Shown: positions 1 to 8,280, numbered from the stretch's first letter. The stretch: 43,577 bases of DNA from Flavobacteriales bacterium (GCA_013359255.1 JABWCF010000020.1:1-43577); one strand, 5' to 3'. Notes: generated from the sequence alone by a model not told the origin. Translations and numbers: made by a program.

Positions 1-965
1 CCCACAGGGAACGTTGCTCCATCGGGTAAACCCGCTGTTTGGGTGGTTGTGGCAGGGCCGCCTGCCCATGAAATAATTACTTGACCATTGCTAGATTGAA
101 AACCGGCTGTATTGCTCTGATTTGTACCTGAGTTAAAGCTTCCGCCACCGCCTCCACCTTTTTGATTCACTCCGGAAACATATTGTCCGCCTCCACCACC
201 GCTATATCCACCGCCTCCACCACCGCCATATTCACCTCTTCCACCGCCTCCACAACCATAACCACCAGCTCCTGTATTCGAAAACTGACATCCTCCACCG
301 ATTCCTCCAGCACCGCCATTTGCATGTGACTTTCCTGAAGCAGGTCCACTTAATGTACCTGGTAGTGGGCCTCCATCCCATGACCCATCTCCCCCATATC
401 CATCACCAATAAATCCTCCTCCTCCTCCAGCCCATCCACAGTCTCCGCTCTGATAACCCTTCTGACCACCATTTCCTGCTGTTCCTCCCAAACCCGATGA
501 ATTCCCTCCTGAGGTGGACGTTAAACCAGGTTGACCAATTTCATTTATTGCACCACCACCGCCTCCTCCAGCGATACACAATGGAGTATTACCATTTATT
601 ACTCCAGAACCTCCGCCTCCGCCTCCGGCATTCTGACTGGTTGTTCCCATTCCTCCAACTACCACAGTTAATATCTGACCTGGAGTAACTGTAAAATCTC
701 CTATCATTCTTGCTCCAAATCCTCCGGCTCCGCCATTTCCCTGCGCTCCTTGAGCTCCTCTTGTTTCAATGGTAACGCTAGTAATCCCTACTGGTACAGT
801 AAATGTTTGGACACTTCCTGTATAATTGAAGGTTTGGGTTCCTGATCCACATGGATTGGTTCCTACTGGGGTTACATAATTTACAACTGCTCCACATGTG
901 CCGGGGTCGTTATTTACCGTAATGTTGCTTGGACAACTAATTTGCGGACATTGAGCATTTTTCAT
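1..965 (-). CDS. Glycine-rich domain nested in HYR domain, surface protein (3' end outside window)
   Basis: Partial gene of 321 codons, open to the left edge. After a four-residue start (MKNA) it reads CPQISCPSNIT and an HYR-type CGAVVNY half-motif. A TFTVPVGIT segment follows, then a long Gly-rich region with many GGGGG runs, and at the edge the second HYR half (QTAGLPDGATFPVG). It closely parallels the protein at 19345-20949 in both protein and DNA. It differs in having no signal peptide: similarity to the paralogue starts at QCPQ, just after the paralogue's cleavage region. The ATG at 965 is chosen because a Bacteroidota -7 box lies just upstream at 993-1000 and no ATG or GTG exists further up in this open frame, which closes at a TGA about 28 codons upstream. 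A TTG at 1037 in the same frame would add a hydrophobic stretch but lies upstream of the box. Function is unknown; the paralogue is a T9SS cargo protein. Confidence 0.8.
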   Translation of the reverse strand, partial: MKNAQCPQISCPSNITVNNDPGTCGAVVNYVTPVGTNPCGSGTQTFNYTGSVQTFTVPVGITSVTIETRGAQGAQGNGGAGGFGARMIGDFTVTPGQILTVVVGGMGTTSQNAGGGGGGSGVINGNTPLCIAGGGGGGAINEIGQPGLTSTSGGNSSGLGGTAGNGGQKGYQSGDCGWAGGGGGFIGDGYGGDGSWDGGPLPGTLSGPASGKSHANGGAGGIGGGCQFSNTGAGGYGCGGGGRGEYGGGGGGGYSGGGGGQYVSGVNQKGGGGGGSFNSGTNQSNTAGFQSSNGQVIISWAGGPATTTQTAGLPDGATFPV

Positions 966-992
966 ACAGACTGATTTAATTTGTTTGTGCAA

Positions 993-1000
993 CAAATGTA
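993..1000 (-). promoter_or_regulatory. Bacteroidota -7 promoter box (TACATTTG)
   Basis: Exact match to the TAnnTTTG -7 consensus known from Bacteroides and Flavobacterium, read on the minus strand 28 nt before the ATG at 965. No clear TTTG -33 element is visible. It implies a transcript start near 986, so translation would begin at 965 and not at the upstream TTG. Confidence 0.45.
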
Positions 1001-1024
1001 ATGAAAAAGAAAAGATAGAATAAA

Positions 1025-1639
1025 TTATGCTTGGCAAGGAGTTCGCATATCAATAAAGGTAACATACCATGCTCCGTCTATTTGTGAAAAATAATATATA
1101 TAATTTGCAGTATTTACCACTGTGTATTCTATGGTTTCGGATAATTTGTCCATATTTTTTTTATCTTGTTCTTTCAGGTCAGGGAGACTCCATAAACCGG
1201 ATTCTCTTAGTTTATTTATATTTTGCGTAAAACATCCCTGTTTATTGTAAATATTCCCTTCGCAAATTACAATAGGCAACTCCTCTAATAATGGTTCTGT
1301 TCCCACTTTTTCTGCATCAATATTGAAAAATGATTTTCCGTCTGTTATTCTCTTAAAATTTGCTATATCCTTTACGAATACAAATGAGGGTAATGCCCCA
1401 TTGGATTCGATAAAGTATGCTCCAAATTTTGGGTGAATAAATGTGTTAAATGTTTTTTCATCTTTATCTACCAAAGCCCAAAAAAAGGCAGAATAGGCTT
1501 CATTGAACTCTAATAGTTTTGGGGTATCGCCTTCAAGTTCTTTTTTTTCTGTTTGGACTGAATCTAACTTTTTTTTCGTTTCTGTAGTGCACGAAAGCAA
1601 TGTATAGGAAATATATAAAAAGGCAATAAACTTTTTCAT
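1025..1639 (-). CDS. Hypothetical lipoprotein
   Basis: A 204-residue protein with a short lipoprotein signal peptide (MKKFIAFLYISYTLLSC) and a lipobox cysteine at residue 17, followed by a Lys/Glu-rich linker. The mature part is globular, with no motif I can assign. Residues such as FNEAYSAFFWALVDKDEKTFNTFI suggest a small alpha+beta domain in the style of SnoaL/NTF2-like lipoproteins, but this is only an impression. It is likely anchored in the inner or outer membrane facing the periplasm. It lies 59 nt upstream of the glycine-rich gene and about 100 nt downstream of the phosphatase gene, all on the minus strand. I cannot name its function. Confidence 0.8.
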   Translation of the reverse strand: MKKFIAFLYISYTLLSCTTETKKKLDSVQTEKKELEGDTPKLLEFNEAYSAFFWALVDKDEKTFNTFIHPKFGAYFIESNGALPSFVFVKDIANFKRITDGKSFFNIDAEKVGTEPLLEELPIVICEGNIYNKQGCFTQNINKLRESGLWSLPDLKEQDKKNMDKLSETIEYTVVNTANYIYYFSQIDGAWYVTFIDMRTPCQA

Positions 1640-1740
1640 GGCAATTGTTTTGAAACAAAGTACGTGAAGAAAATGTACACCATAAAAAAATTTAGCTGAA
1701 ATACGATTTTGCAGGGTTGAATATAAAAAATCTTGTTTCT

Positions 1741-3429
1741 CTATTTAAAAAAATCTTCAATAGGGTTTCCAACGCAAGCACTCGGAAAACTTGCATTTAG
1801 AATTAAAGATAAAGTGGGGGCAATATCGGTTATATTTACCTTGTTTACACTTGCTTTTCCTTTGGGAGTTTTCCAACCCCACCACAGCAAGGGCACATGT
1901 GTATCGTAGCTATACTCCGAACCGTGTGTGGTACCATACTGGTTATATTCCATCCAGCCCGGTTCAAATTGAATAATGATATCGCCAGATCGTTTTTTGT
2001 AAAACCCATTTTTTATCAGTGTGGCCAAATTGTTTTCATGATTATATAGTTCTATTTCTTTAGAAGTATATGCATTTGCAACCCCTTTCATACTAAGTAA
2101 AAAATCAACTATTCGTTGGTTTATTTCTTCGTAATCCAAACTAGTATTATTTATAAAAGTTTTATTACCCGATAACCCATTATAAAGACTATTGTTAGTA
2201 TTTAATTTTTGTTCAATAGCCTCGCGATTTAAATAGACTTGTTGATTTTCGTATGCAAAAACCCAATTACCACTACCTAACCATTTGCTTAAAAAAGTAT
2301 TAACGGTATCCTTTATAAACTGATACGGAAAATAACCGGCATTTGCTTTTTTATCCATAAGCAAAGATGGAGTTTCTGCCCCTCCGTGATCGGCTGTTAG
2401 AAATACTAATACATTTTCTTTACCGAGTTCTTTTTCCAAAAAAGCAAAAAACTCGCCCAATTCCTTATCAAGCCTTAGGTAAATATCTTGAACTTCTACG
2501 GAGTGTGCACCATACATATGCCCAACATAATCGGGAGTTGAATAACTAAGGCATAAGAAATCAGTGTAACTGGTTTGACCCATTTTTTCTTCTTTTATAG
2601 CTGCCTTTGCCATATCAGTAGTGAGCGTATTTCCCCACGGAGTATAACGGATTATACCTAATCCCGCTTTGGTGTGTAAATAAGCTAAATCGTAAGGGAA
2701 AACGCCAGGACTTCCGGCATTAATGCTACCTTCGTATGGATTTGCATCGGGAAAACTTTCGGTATATTGCTCTATGGGCAGTAGTGTATTCCAAGTATTT
2801 TGTAAATATTTTTTAGGGAGTTCCTGTTTGTTAAATTGAATAAGCCATGAAGGCGTAGAATCCATATAATACGAACTACTTACAAAGTTTCCGGAAACGG
2901 CATCAAACCAGTAGGCCGCATTGGCAAGTTGTCCGGCAGGTAATATAGCTCCTCTGTCTTTTAATGCTATTCCTATGCATTTTGAGTTGAAGTTGCTGAT
3001 AAGTCGTAATTGATCGGTTACTGTAGTAGCTAATAAATTGCGGGGAGAATGTTTTCCTGAATTATTTTGTGCACCTATTGTTTTTACAGATGTATCGCTG
3101 GTGCAATAAATCATTTTGTTGCCTTGCCTATTAAACCAATCATTTGCCACAATTCCGTGGTGCATGGGCGTAGAACCGGTGTATATAGAGGCATGTCCGG
3201 GGCCGGTGTATGTGGGTACATAGTTATATCGCGTGTTTCTGCAATTCATTCCTTCGTTTATCAGGCGTTTAAATCCGTTACTGCCTAATTTATCCCAGTA
3301 GCGATAAATGTACTCGTACCGCATTTGGTCAATTACAATTCCTACCACCAATTTTGGAGGTTTTTGGTATGCTTGCTGGGAAAATAATGAAATCGAAAAA
3401 AGAAGAAATAAAAACAGAAGGATTCTCAT
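1741..3429 (-). CDS. pafA: PafA-type alkaline phosphatase (alkaline phosphatase superfamily)
   Basis: Secreted phosphomonoesterase of 562 residues with signal peptide MRILLFLFLLFSISLFSQ. Alkaline phosphatase superfamily landmarks are all visible: metal ligand Asp34 (VIDQMR), nucleophile Thr75 in PTYTGPGH, Asn96 in VANDW, and the Lys157-x-Arg159 pair (LKDRGA) typical of PafA. Further on come STPDYVGH, TADHGG and the C-terminal TTHGSEY metal-binding motifs. Known PafA enzymes from Bacteroidota hydrolyse many phosphomonoesters in the periplasm and are insensitive to phosphate inhibition. The start at 3429 is preferred because it begins the signal peptide; the frame is open 17 codons further up into crcB. 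The gene starts one base after the crcB stop, so the two are co-transcribed. Family assignment is strong, substrate range is inference. Confidence 0.93.
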   Translation of the reverse strand: MRILLFLFLLFSISLFSQQAYQKPPKLVVGIVIDQMRYEYIYRYWDKLGSNGFKRLINEGMNCRNTRYNYVPTYTGPGHASIYTGSTPMHHGIVANDWFNRQGNKMIYCTSDTSVKTIGAQNNSGKHSPRNLLATTVTDQLRLISNFNSKCIGIALKDRGAILPAGQLANAAYWFDAVSGNFVSSSYYMDSTPSWLIQFNKQELPKKYLQNTWNTLLPIEQYTESFPDANPYEGSINAGSPGVFPYDLAYLHTKAGLGIIRYTPWGNTLTTDMAKAAIKEEKMGQTSYTDFLCLSYSTPDYVGHMYGAHSVEVQDIYLRLDKELGEFFAFLEKELGKENVLVFLTADHGGAETPSLLMDKKANAGYFPYQFIKDTVNTFLSKWLGSGNWVFAYENQQVYLNREAIEQKLNTNNSLYNGLSGNKTFINNTSLDYEEINQRIVDFLLSMKGVANAYTSKEIELYNHENNLATLIKNGFYKKRSGDIIIQFEPGWMEYNQYGTTHGSEYSYDTHVPLLWWGWKTPKGKASVNKVNITDIAPTLSLILNASFPSACVGNPIEDFFK

Positions 3430-3430
3430 A

Positions 3431-3799
3431 TTATTTATTTTTGATGATGGCAAACATAAGAACGATACAACACACAACACTTATTAAAATGTTAAGAATT
3501 GCCATGTTCCAGTTTCCTGTTTTAATTAATTCGAAGTTTTCGAAACTGAATGTGGAAAATGTGCTGAACCCTCCGCAAAAACCTGTAAGTAAAAAGAATC
3601 GCCAGTTTTCACTAAGGTCTGTACGATAAGAAAAAAATAGAACCCCTGCAGCCAGAAGTGTTGAACTGATTGTGTTTGACAAAAAAGTGCCTAATGGAAA
3701 ATTTCCGCTGTAAAATGCAAGAGTTGACTTAGAAATTATCCAACGAGCCAAACTCCCTAAGCCTCCTCCTAAAAAAATAGCAACTGCAGCATAAATCAT
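3431..3799 (-). CDS. crcB: Fluoride channel/exporter FluC (CrcB)
   Basis: Small four-helix membrane protein of 122 residues that exports fluoride as a dual-topology dimer. The family signatures are present: GGGLGSLARW near the N-terminus, GTFLSNTISS in the second helix, and the polar track motif GFCGGFSTFSTFSFE around residues 73-87, including the Phe and Ser/Thr residues that line the pore. Its length is typical. The ATG at 3799 overlaps the TGA of the PAP2 gene as ATGA, and its stop lies one base before pafA, so it is the middle gene of a translationally coupled set. No fluoride riboswitch is visible because the gene has no leader of its own. Confidence 0.93.
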   Translation of the reverse strand: MIYAAVAIFLGGGLGSLARWIISKSTLAFYSGNFPLGTFLSNTISSTLLAAGVLFFSYRTDLSENWRFFLLTGFCGGFSTFSTFSFENFELIKTGNWNMAILNILISVVCCIVLMFAIIKNK

Positions 3800-4380
3800 T
3801 GTTGTGCCGAATTAAAATATTGAGGTTTTATTTTCTTAAAAACTATTACAGTGAGCAAGGTAACAAAAATTCCCCAAACGGCACCACAAAGAACATCTAT
3901 AGGAAAATGGGCTCCCAAATAAATTCTGCTGTACGAAACGATGGCCGCCCATAAAAGTATAAAGATTGAAATCCATTTGTACGAATAACCAAGGTAAAGA
4001 ATAATAAATGTTGCCAGAGCAAATACATTTGATGCATGCGAGGAAATAAAACCATAGGTTCCTCCGCAATAATTTTTTACCAAATGGACTAACTCAATAA
4101 TATCGGAATTGTGACAAGGGCGAAGCCGTTGAAAGTAATTTTTAAAAATCACCGAACTTTGGTCGCTCAATACAATAATAAACAGAACCAAAAAAAGCAA
4201 ATAAAAAATTTGGGTTTTGTATTTTTTATACAACAAAAATAAAAGAAATAAATAGAGCGGAATCCACACCCATTTTTGAGATACAAAATACATTATTGAG
4301 TCAAGAAGTGGGGAGTTTAATCCGTTCAAAAACAAAAACAATTTAATATCGTATTGGGTTATTAATTCCATTACAATCAT
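3796..4380 (-). CDS. PAP2-family membrane phosphatase
   Basis: Membrane phosphatase of 194 residues with about five or six hydrophobic helices. All three PAP2 motifs are present: KxxxxxxRP at residues 80-88 (KNYFQRLRP), the ISSHASN block with His115, and SRxxxxxHxxxD at 151-162. Family members remove phosphate from lipid phosphates, such as undecaprenyl pyrophosphate or phosphatidic acid, on the outer face of the inner membrane; the actual substrate cannot be told. The ATG overlaps the obg stop (ATGA). An alternative start lies three codons later (MELITQ). It forms an operon with obg upstream and crcB/pafA downstream. Confidence 0.9.
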   Translation of the reverse strand: MIVMELITQYDIKLFLFLNGLNSPLLDSIMYFVSQKWVWIPLYLFLLFLLYKKYKTQIFYLLFLVLFIIVLSDQSSVIFKNYFQRLRPCHNSDIIELVHLVKNYCGGTYGFISSHASNVFALATFIILYLGYSYKWISIFILLWAAIVSYSRIYLGAHFPIDVLCGAVWGIFVTLLTVIVFKKIKPQYFNSAQQ

Positions 4381-5369
4381 TGATTATTTAGGTGTTTCCA
4401 GAGTAAATCTTTAAGTTGTGTAAGTCCTTCTCCGCTTATTCCTGATATAAAAACGTATTCTACTTTAGGAAGGGTTTTCGTTATTTCATTCTTTAATTCT
4501 TCGTCTAGTAAATCGCTTTTCGAGATGGCTAAAATTCTTTTTTTGTGAAGTAACTCCGGATTGTATTCTTTAAGTTCTTTGAGTAGTATTTTGTATTCGT
4601 GCGAAATATTATCGGTATCGGCAGGTACTAAAAAGAGCAATATGGAATTACGTTCTATATGTCTCAAAAATCTTATTCCTAGACCTTTTCCAAGGTGGGC
4701 ATCTTCAATAATACCTGGAATATCGGCCATTACAAAAGATTTATAATCTCTATATTGCACTATGCCTAGATTGGGAACAAGGGTAGTAAAAGGATAATTG
4801 GCAATTTCGGGTTTGGCTGCTGTAACAGCAGCCAAAAGGGTTGATTTTCCTGCGTTTGGAAAGCCAACTAATCCTACATCGGCAAGCACTTTCAGTTCGA
4901 GTACTTTCCAAATTTCCTGCCCAGGTTCTCCGGGTTGAGCAAAGCGTGGGGTTTGATTGGTTGATGTTTTAAAATGTGCATTTCCCTTGCCACCTATTCC
5001 TCCTTTTACAAAAATTATTTCTTCTCCATCTTTTGTAATTTCAGCTTCCACTATGCCTGTTTCTGCGTCTTTAGCAACAGTTCCCAGTGGAACATCAAGG
5101 TAAATATCTTCTCCAAAAGCACCGGTCATCAGTTGAGCTCCTCCCTTGCCTCCATCGCCTGCAATAACGTGTTTGCGGTATTTTAGATGTAGCAAGGTCC
5201 AAAGTTGTGCATTCCCTCTTAGTATAATATGTCCGCCTCTTCCTCCGTTTCCACCGTCTGGTCCGCCTTTTGCGGTAATTTTACTTCGGTGCAGGTGCAT
5301 GGCTCCTGCTCCTCCGTGCCCGGAGCGGCAACATATTTTTACATAATCTACAAAATTGGATTCGCCCAC
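4377..5369 (-). CDS. obg: GTPase Obg/CgtA
   Basis: Ribosome-associated GTPase of 330 residues, essential in most bacteria for 50S assembly and stress signalling. The N-terminal Obg fold (about 1-160) has the expected Gly-rich loops ([19 protein letters not shown]). The GTPase domain follows: P-loop GFPNAGKST at 169-177, switch [13 protein letters not shown], switch [12 protein letters not shown] and an SKSD specificity motif. There is no C-terminal OCT domain. The start is GTG at 5369, giving [12 protein letters not shown], in line with the usual (M)xESNFVDY opening. The gene lies 28 nt downstream of the HPRT-adenylate kinase gene and is translationally coupled to the PAP2 gene. Confidence 0.95.
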   Translation of the reverse strand: MGESNFVDYVKICCRSGHGGAGAMHLHRSKITAKGGPDGGNGGRGGHIILRGNAQLWTLLHLKYRKHVIAGDGGKGGAQLMTGAFGEDIYLDVPLGTVAKDAETGIVEAEITKDGEEIIFVKGGIGGKGNAHFKTSTNQTPRFAQPGEPGQEIWKVLELKVLADVGLVGFPNAGKSTLLAAVTAAKPEIANYPFTTLVPNLGIVQYRDYKSFVMADIPGIIEDAHLGKGLGIRFLRHIERNSILLFLVPADTDNISHEYKILLKELKEYNPELLHKKRILAISKSDLLDEELKNEITKTLPKVEYVFISGISGEGLTQLKDLLWKHLNNQ

Positions 5370-5397
5370 TATAATCTTCGTTTTCTTTATTTATTAA

Positions 5398-6522
5398 TTA
5401 GGGTGTTACACTTTTCGTGTCGATTGATTGGCAAAGTCTTTGAAAAATTTCGTCAATGCTTCCTATGCCGTTTACCGCCACATATTTATTTTGTTTTTGG
5501 TAAAAAGCTGCAGCAACTGCAGTTTGCTCGTTATACACTTTAATTCTGTTTTTTACGATGTTTTCGTCTTGGTCGTCTGTACGCCCACTGTCTTTCCCTC
5601 TTAACAGTAATCGGTTTATCAACTCCTGTTCGGGCACTTCTAATGCCAACATTAAAGTAAGCGGGGTATTTCGTTGGGCTAAAAATTTATCTAAAGCTTC
5701 GGCTTGCGGAACGGTTCTTGGAAAACCGTCAAAAATAAATCCCATAGCGTTGGGATATTTGTTTACTTCGGCTTCGAGCATATTGATGGTTACTTGGTCG
5801 GGTACTAGTTCGCCTTTATCCATGTACGATTTTGCCAATTTTCCTAAATCGGTTTCGCCCTTCATATTTGCTCTGAAAATATCGCCCGTAGAGAGATGTA
5901 TAAGTGAGTATTTATTTACTAATTTTTCGCTTTGGGTTCCTTTTCCGGCTCCTGGAGGACCAAATAAAACAATGTTTAACATATTATTTTCGTTTAGTAT
6001 ATATATAGAATTTAAATTTCTTCCGAATCCGTCATAATCTAATCCGTAACCTACTACAAAAACATTTGGAATGGTTTTACCTACATACTGAACGGGGTAG
6101 TTCCATTTATATGCCTCGGGCTTAAACAGCAGGGTTGCAATTTGAATAGTATTTGCTTTTTTTTCTTTCAATATTTCGAATAAATAATGCAGTGTATTAC
6201 CTGTATCTACAATATCTTCAATAATGATGATGTCTCTGCCCTCTATATTTTCGTTGATGCCAATAAGATTATTTATCTTTTCGGTACTATTAGTGCCTGA
6301 ATAGGAAGCTATTTTTACAAAAGAGATATCCGATGGTAAATTTATTTTGCGAAACAAATCGGCAGCAAAAATAAAACTACCATTTAAAACCGCTAAAAAC
6401 AGAGGTCGTTTGTTTTTGTAGTCGCTGTTAATCTGATTTGCAATTTTTGTACAACTTTCGGCAATTTCGATTGATGAAATATATTTTTTAAATGGTTTGT
6501 TATTTAGCTGAATGATTTCCAT
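5398..6522 (-). CDS. Hypoxanthine phosphoribosyltransferase-adenylate kinase fusion
   Basis: Bifunctional purine enzyme of 374 residues. Residues 1-178 form a type I phosphoribosyltransferase: VLNGSFIFAADL, the PRPP-binding IIEDIVDTGNT at 100-110 and the C-terminal VVGYGLDYDGFGRNL, as in HPRT. Residues 181-374 form adenylate kinase: P-loop FGPPGAGKGTQ, AMP site LSTGDIFRANM and FDGFPRTVPQAE, and a short LID (GKDSGRTDDQDEN), so the small AK1-like type. HPRT makes IMP or GMP from bases and PRPP; the kinase interconverts AMP, ATP and ADP. Such fusions occur in other Bacteroidota. Met181 falls exactly at the junction, after an AT-rich stretch, so a free kinase could also be made. It lies between DUF4924 and obg in one operon. 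Confidence 0.93.
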   Translation of the reverse strand: MEIIQLNNKPFKKYISSIEIAESCTKIANQINSDYKNKRPLFLAVLNGSFIFAADLFRKINLPSDISFVKIASYSGTNSTEKINNLIGINENIEGRDIIIIEDIVDTGNTLHYLFEILKEKKANTIQIATLLFKPEAYKWNYPVQYVGKTIPNVFVVGYGLDYDGFGRNLNSIYILNENNMLNIVLFGPPGAGKGTQSEKLVNKYSLIHLSTGDIFRANMKGETDLGKLAKSYMDKGELVPDQVTINMLEAEVNKYPNAMGFIFDGFPRTVPQAEALDKFLAQRNTPLTLMLALEVPEQELINRLLLRGKDSGRTDDQDENIVKNRIKVYNEQTAVAAAFYQKQNKYVAVNGIGSIDEIFQRLCQSIDTKSVTP

Positions 6523-6575
6523 TTCGGTTTTTCTACTCTTTTCTGTTTACTTTTATGGAGTACAGGAGAATTTGT

Positions 6576-7136
6576 TTAGTTGCTTTTTTCTTTAGAGATA
6601 TCGAGTTTACCCGATCTGTATAATTTGTAATTGGCAGCAAGGTATGCCAACATTTCAGAAATTGTTTTTAGGGCATCGGTGGTTTCGTGACTAATAGTTG
6701 TTTTTTTTAGTTTTAACAACAATAATCCGTAAAGAGCATTCAGGCACACTTCTGTTTCCTGAACTACTAATCCGGCCGACTTTCGATATAAATCTTGTAT
6801 ATATGGCGAGGCTTTTTCGTACAATGCCATGTATTTTTTATCTTGCCAAACGGTTAGCAGTTGTAAATGCAAGTGCTGTATTTCAGACATTACAAATTTT
6901 ACTCGCCCAATGTGTCCCCTTTCAGATAAACCTTCTTTCAGCATTTCATCAATAATACGTTGATACCATTCTCGCATTTCGTATTTAACTTCTTGTGGAA
7001 CATCGTGCTTATCAATTAGTCCAATTTGAATAAGGTTTATATCGAAATGATAGGCTCGAATAATGTCTTCTACCTGCCACATGTAAAGTAAAAACTCTAC
7101 GATATTTTCTTTTTCTTTATTTCGTGCAATAAGCAT
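6576..7136 (-). CDS. DUF4924 family protein
   Basis: A 186-residue, mostly alpha-helical cytoplasmic protein with no signal peptide and no transmembrane segment. The opening MLIARNKEKENIVEFLLYMW and the VEDIIRAYHFD segment are typical of the DUF4924 family found in Bacteroidota, as far as I recognise it; the family has no established function. Its ATG shares one base with the stop of the OmpH-like gene (TAATG), so the two are translationally coupled, and the HPRT-adenylate kinase gene follows after 53 nt. The setting suggests housekeeping use but does not reveal a role. Confidence 0.85.
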   Translation of the reverse strand: MLIARNKEKENIVEFLLYMWQVEDIIRAYHFDINLIQIGLIDKHDVPQEVKYEMREWYQRIIDEMLKEGLSERGHIGRVKFVMSEIQHLHLQLLTVWQDKKYMALYEKASPYIQDLYRKSAGLVVQETEVCLNALYGLLLLKLKKTTISHETTDALKTISEMLAYLAANYKLYRSGKLDISKEKSN

Positions 7137-7810
7137 TATTTTTTTTCTTTTTCTGCTTTGTATTCGGTGTTTAGCCCGTTTAATACTATGGTAGTTATAT
7201 CAAGTGAATCATTAGCGTACAAAATATTGGTTAAATCAGAATATCCAAGTATAAAATGATACGGCTTTTGATGGTTTTGCTTTTTTAGGAAATCGTTTAT
7301 TCGTTTTTTAAGCTCTACATTCATTTTGTGTTCTTCTTCGGCTAATTTGTTGCTCAAGTCTTCTTTTAAAGCAGTGAGTTCTTGTTCCCTTTCCATTAAT
7401 TCCAACTGTTTTTTCTGTCCTTCTTCTTGGGTATAATACCGTGCACTTTCCTGAAAACTTTGTACATCTTTTTCAAACTTTTTTAACTTTGTTTGAAAGG
7501 AATTTTCGTAATCTTTCATTCTGCTTTCCAACTTTTTTTTCATGTCTTTTACCAACTCATAATTTTCCATTAGAGAATCAGAATTTATATACACAATAGA
7601 AAAATCGGGCAATTCGGTTGGTGTATTTTTTTGAATACTATCAGTGGTGTGTGTGGTTGATAGTATATTTTTTTCAGCCTCTTTTTTATTTCCGGAAAAA
7701 TGCAGTACATATAAAATAATGATTGCTGCAGCTAAAACAATTTGGGTAATAATAGATGAGTTTTTCACAATACTTTTTTTCAAAGTTCCTATTATTCTAC
7801 GAAAGAACAA
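7136..7810 (-). CDS. OmpH/Skp-like membrane-anchored coiled-coil protein
   Basis: A 224-residue protein with a basic N-terminus and a single hydrophobic segment (about 20-38, IITQIVLAAAIIILYVLHF) that looks like an uncleaved anchor. A Skp/OmpH-type domain follows, opening FSIVYINSDSLMENYELVKDM, then a long charged coiled coil rich in Lys and Glu (about 85-170) and a C-terminal strand pair (YHFILGYSDLTNILYANDSLDIT), the usual Skp order. Skp proteins are trimeric periplasmic chaperones for outer-membrane proteins. No ATG lies in this frame near the start: the proposed start is TTG at 7810, and the frame stays open into the spacer, so an ATT or TTG further up cannot be excluded. It is coupled to the DUF4924 gene. 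Confidence 0.82.
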   Translation of the reverse strand: MFFRRIIGTLKKSIVKNSSIITQIVLAAAIIILYVLHFSGNKKEAEKNILSTTHTTDSIQKNTPTELPDFSIVYINSDSLMENYELVKDMKKKLESRMKDYENSFQTKLKKFEKDVQSFQESARYYTQEEGQKKQLELMEREQELTALKEDLSNKLAEEEHKMNVELKKRINDFLKKQNHQKPYHFILGYSDLTNILYANDSLDITTIVLNGLNTEYKAEKEKK

Positions 7811-7857
7811 CGAAGTACCCTTTAAAAGTTTAATGAGAGAATGGTAATGCAGAGAAT

Positions 7858-8280
7858 TTAAACATCTAAAGTTTTTGGAATATCGGTAAGGGGCTTTTCG
7901 TTGGCTGCATACCCTACGAAGTTAAATGGAATATTTACCATAAAAGCAAAATCTTCTCCTACCTCTTTCATATCATCATCTTCGTGTTTATAGCACCAAG
8001 AAACTATAATTTTTTTACCGCTTTTGTGCATATCGTTTAGTTTGTACAGTATGAACAAAATGCGTTTAGATGATGCGATATTAAAGTAATCGAGGTTAAA
8101 TACGAAGTTAATGGAGTTTATTTCTTTTTTGGCGGCATTATCGAGCCAGTCAAGTATTTTATCGTAAAATTCGTCTACGTCTGAAAGCACCGATTTACCG
8201 GAGATTTCGAAAATATTCTTTTCAAGGTCTAGGCAAACCATGGGCGATTCGTTTGTTGGTTTTACTTGTAAAGCATTCAT
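7858..8280 (-). CDS. SiaC-family (DUF1987) regulatory phosphoprotein
   Basis: A 140-residue cytoplasmic protein matching the DUF1987/SiaC family: the PTNESPMVCLDLEKNIFEISGKS opening, the DVDEFYDKILDWL helix, the beta strand INSINFVFNLDYFN, and the SSK motif at 70-72 followed by the RILFILYKL helix. The fold resembles STAS anti-sigma antagonists, and in Pseudomonas SiaC is switched by Ser/Thr phosphorylation near this motif to control a diguanylate cyclase. No SiaA, SiaB or GGDEF gene is nearby, so its partner here is unknown. It is a single gene, 47 nt upstream of the OmpH-like gene and 113 nt downstream of the LytTR regulator. Confidence 0.85.
   Translation of the reverse strand: MNALQVKPTNESPMVCLDLEKNIFEISGKSVLSDVDEFYDKILDWLDNAAKKEINSINFVFNLDYFNIASSKRILFILYKLNDMHKSGKKIIVSWCYKHEDDDMKEVGEDFAFMVNIPFNFVGYAANEKPLTDIPKTLDV

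Noticed and set aside
167-349. Short minus-strand frame rich in Val and Glu
   Set aside because: It is an out-of-frame reading of the glycine-rich gene, whose correct frame matches the paralogue codon for codon.
130-720. CCTCC/CCACC-rich repeats that could look like a minisatellite or CRISPR-like array
   Set aside because: They are Gly codons of the glycine-rich domain read on the other strand; spacing is irregular and there is no constant repeat with spacers. The same holds for 20050-20550.
5558-6037. Open frame of 159 codons on the plus strand
   Set aside because: It lies opposite the adenylate kinase domain, whose motifs are intact on the minus strand.
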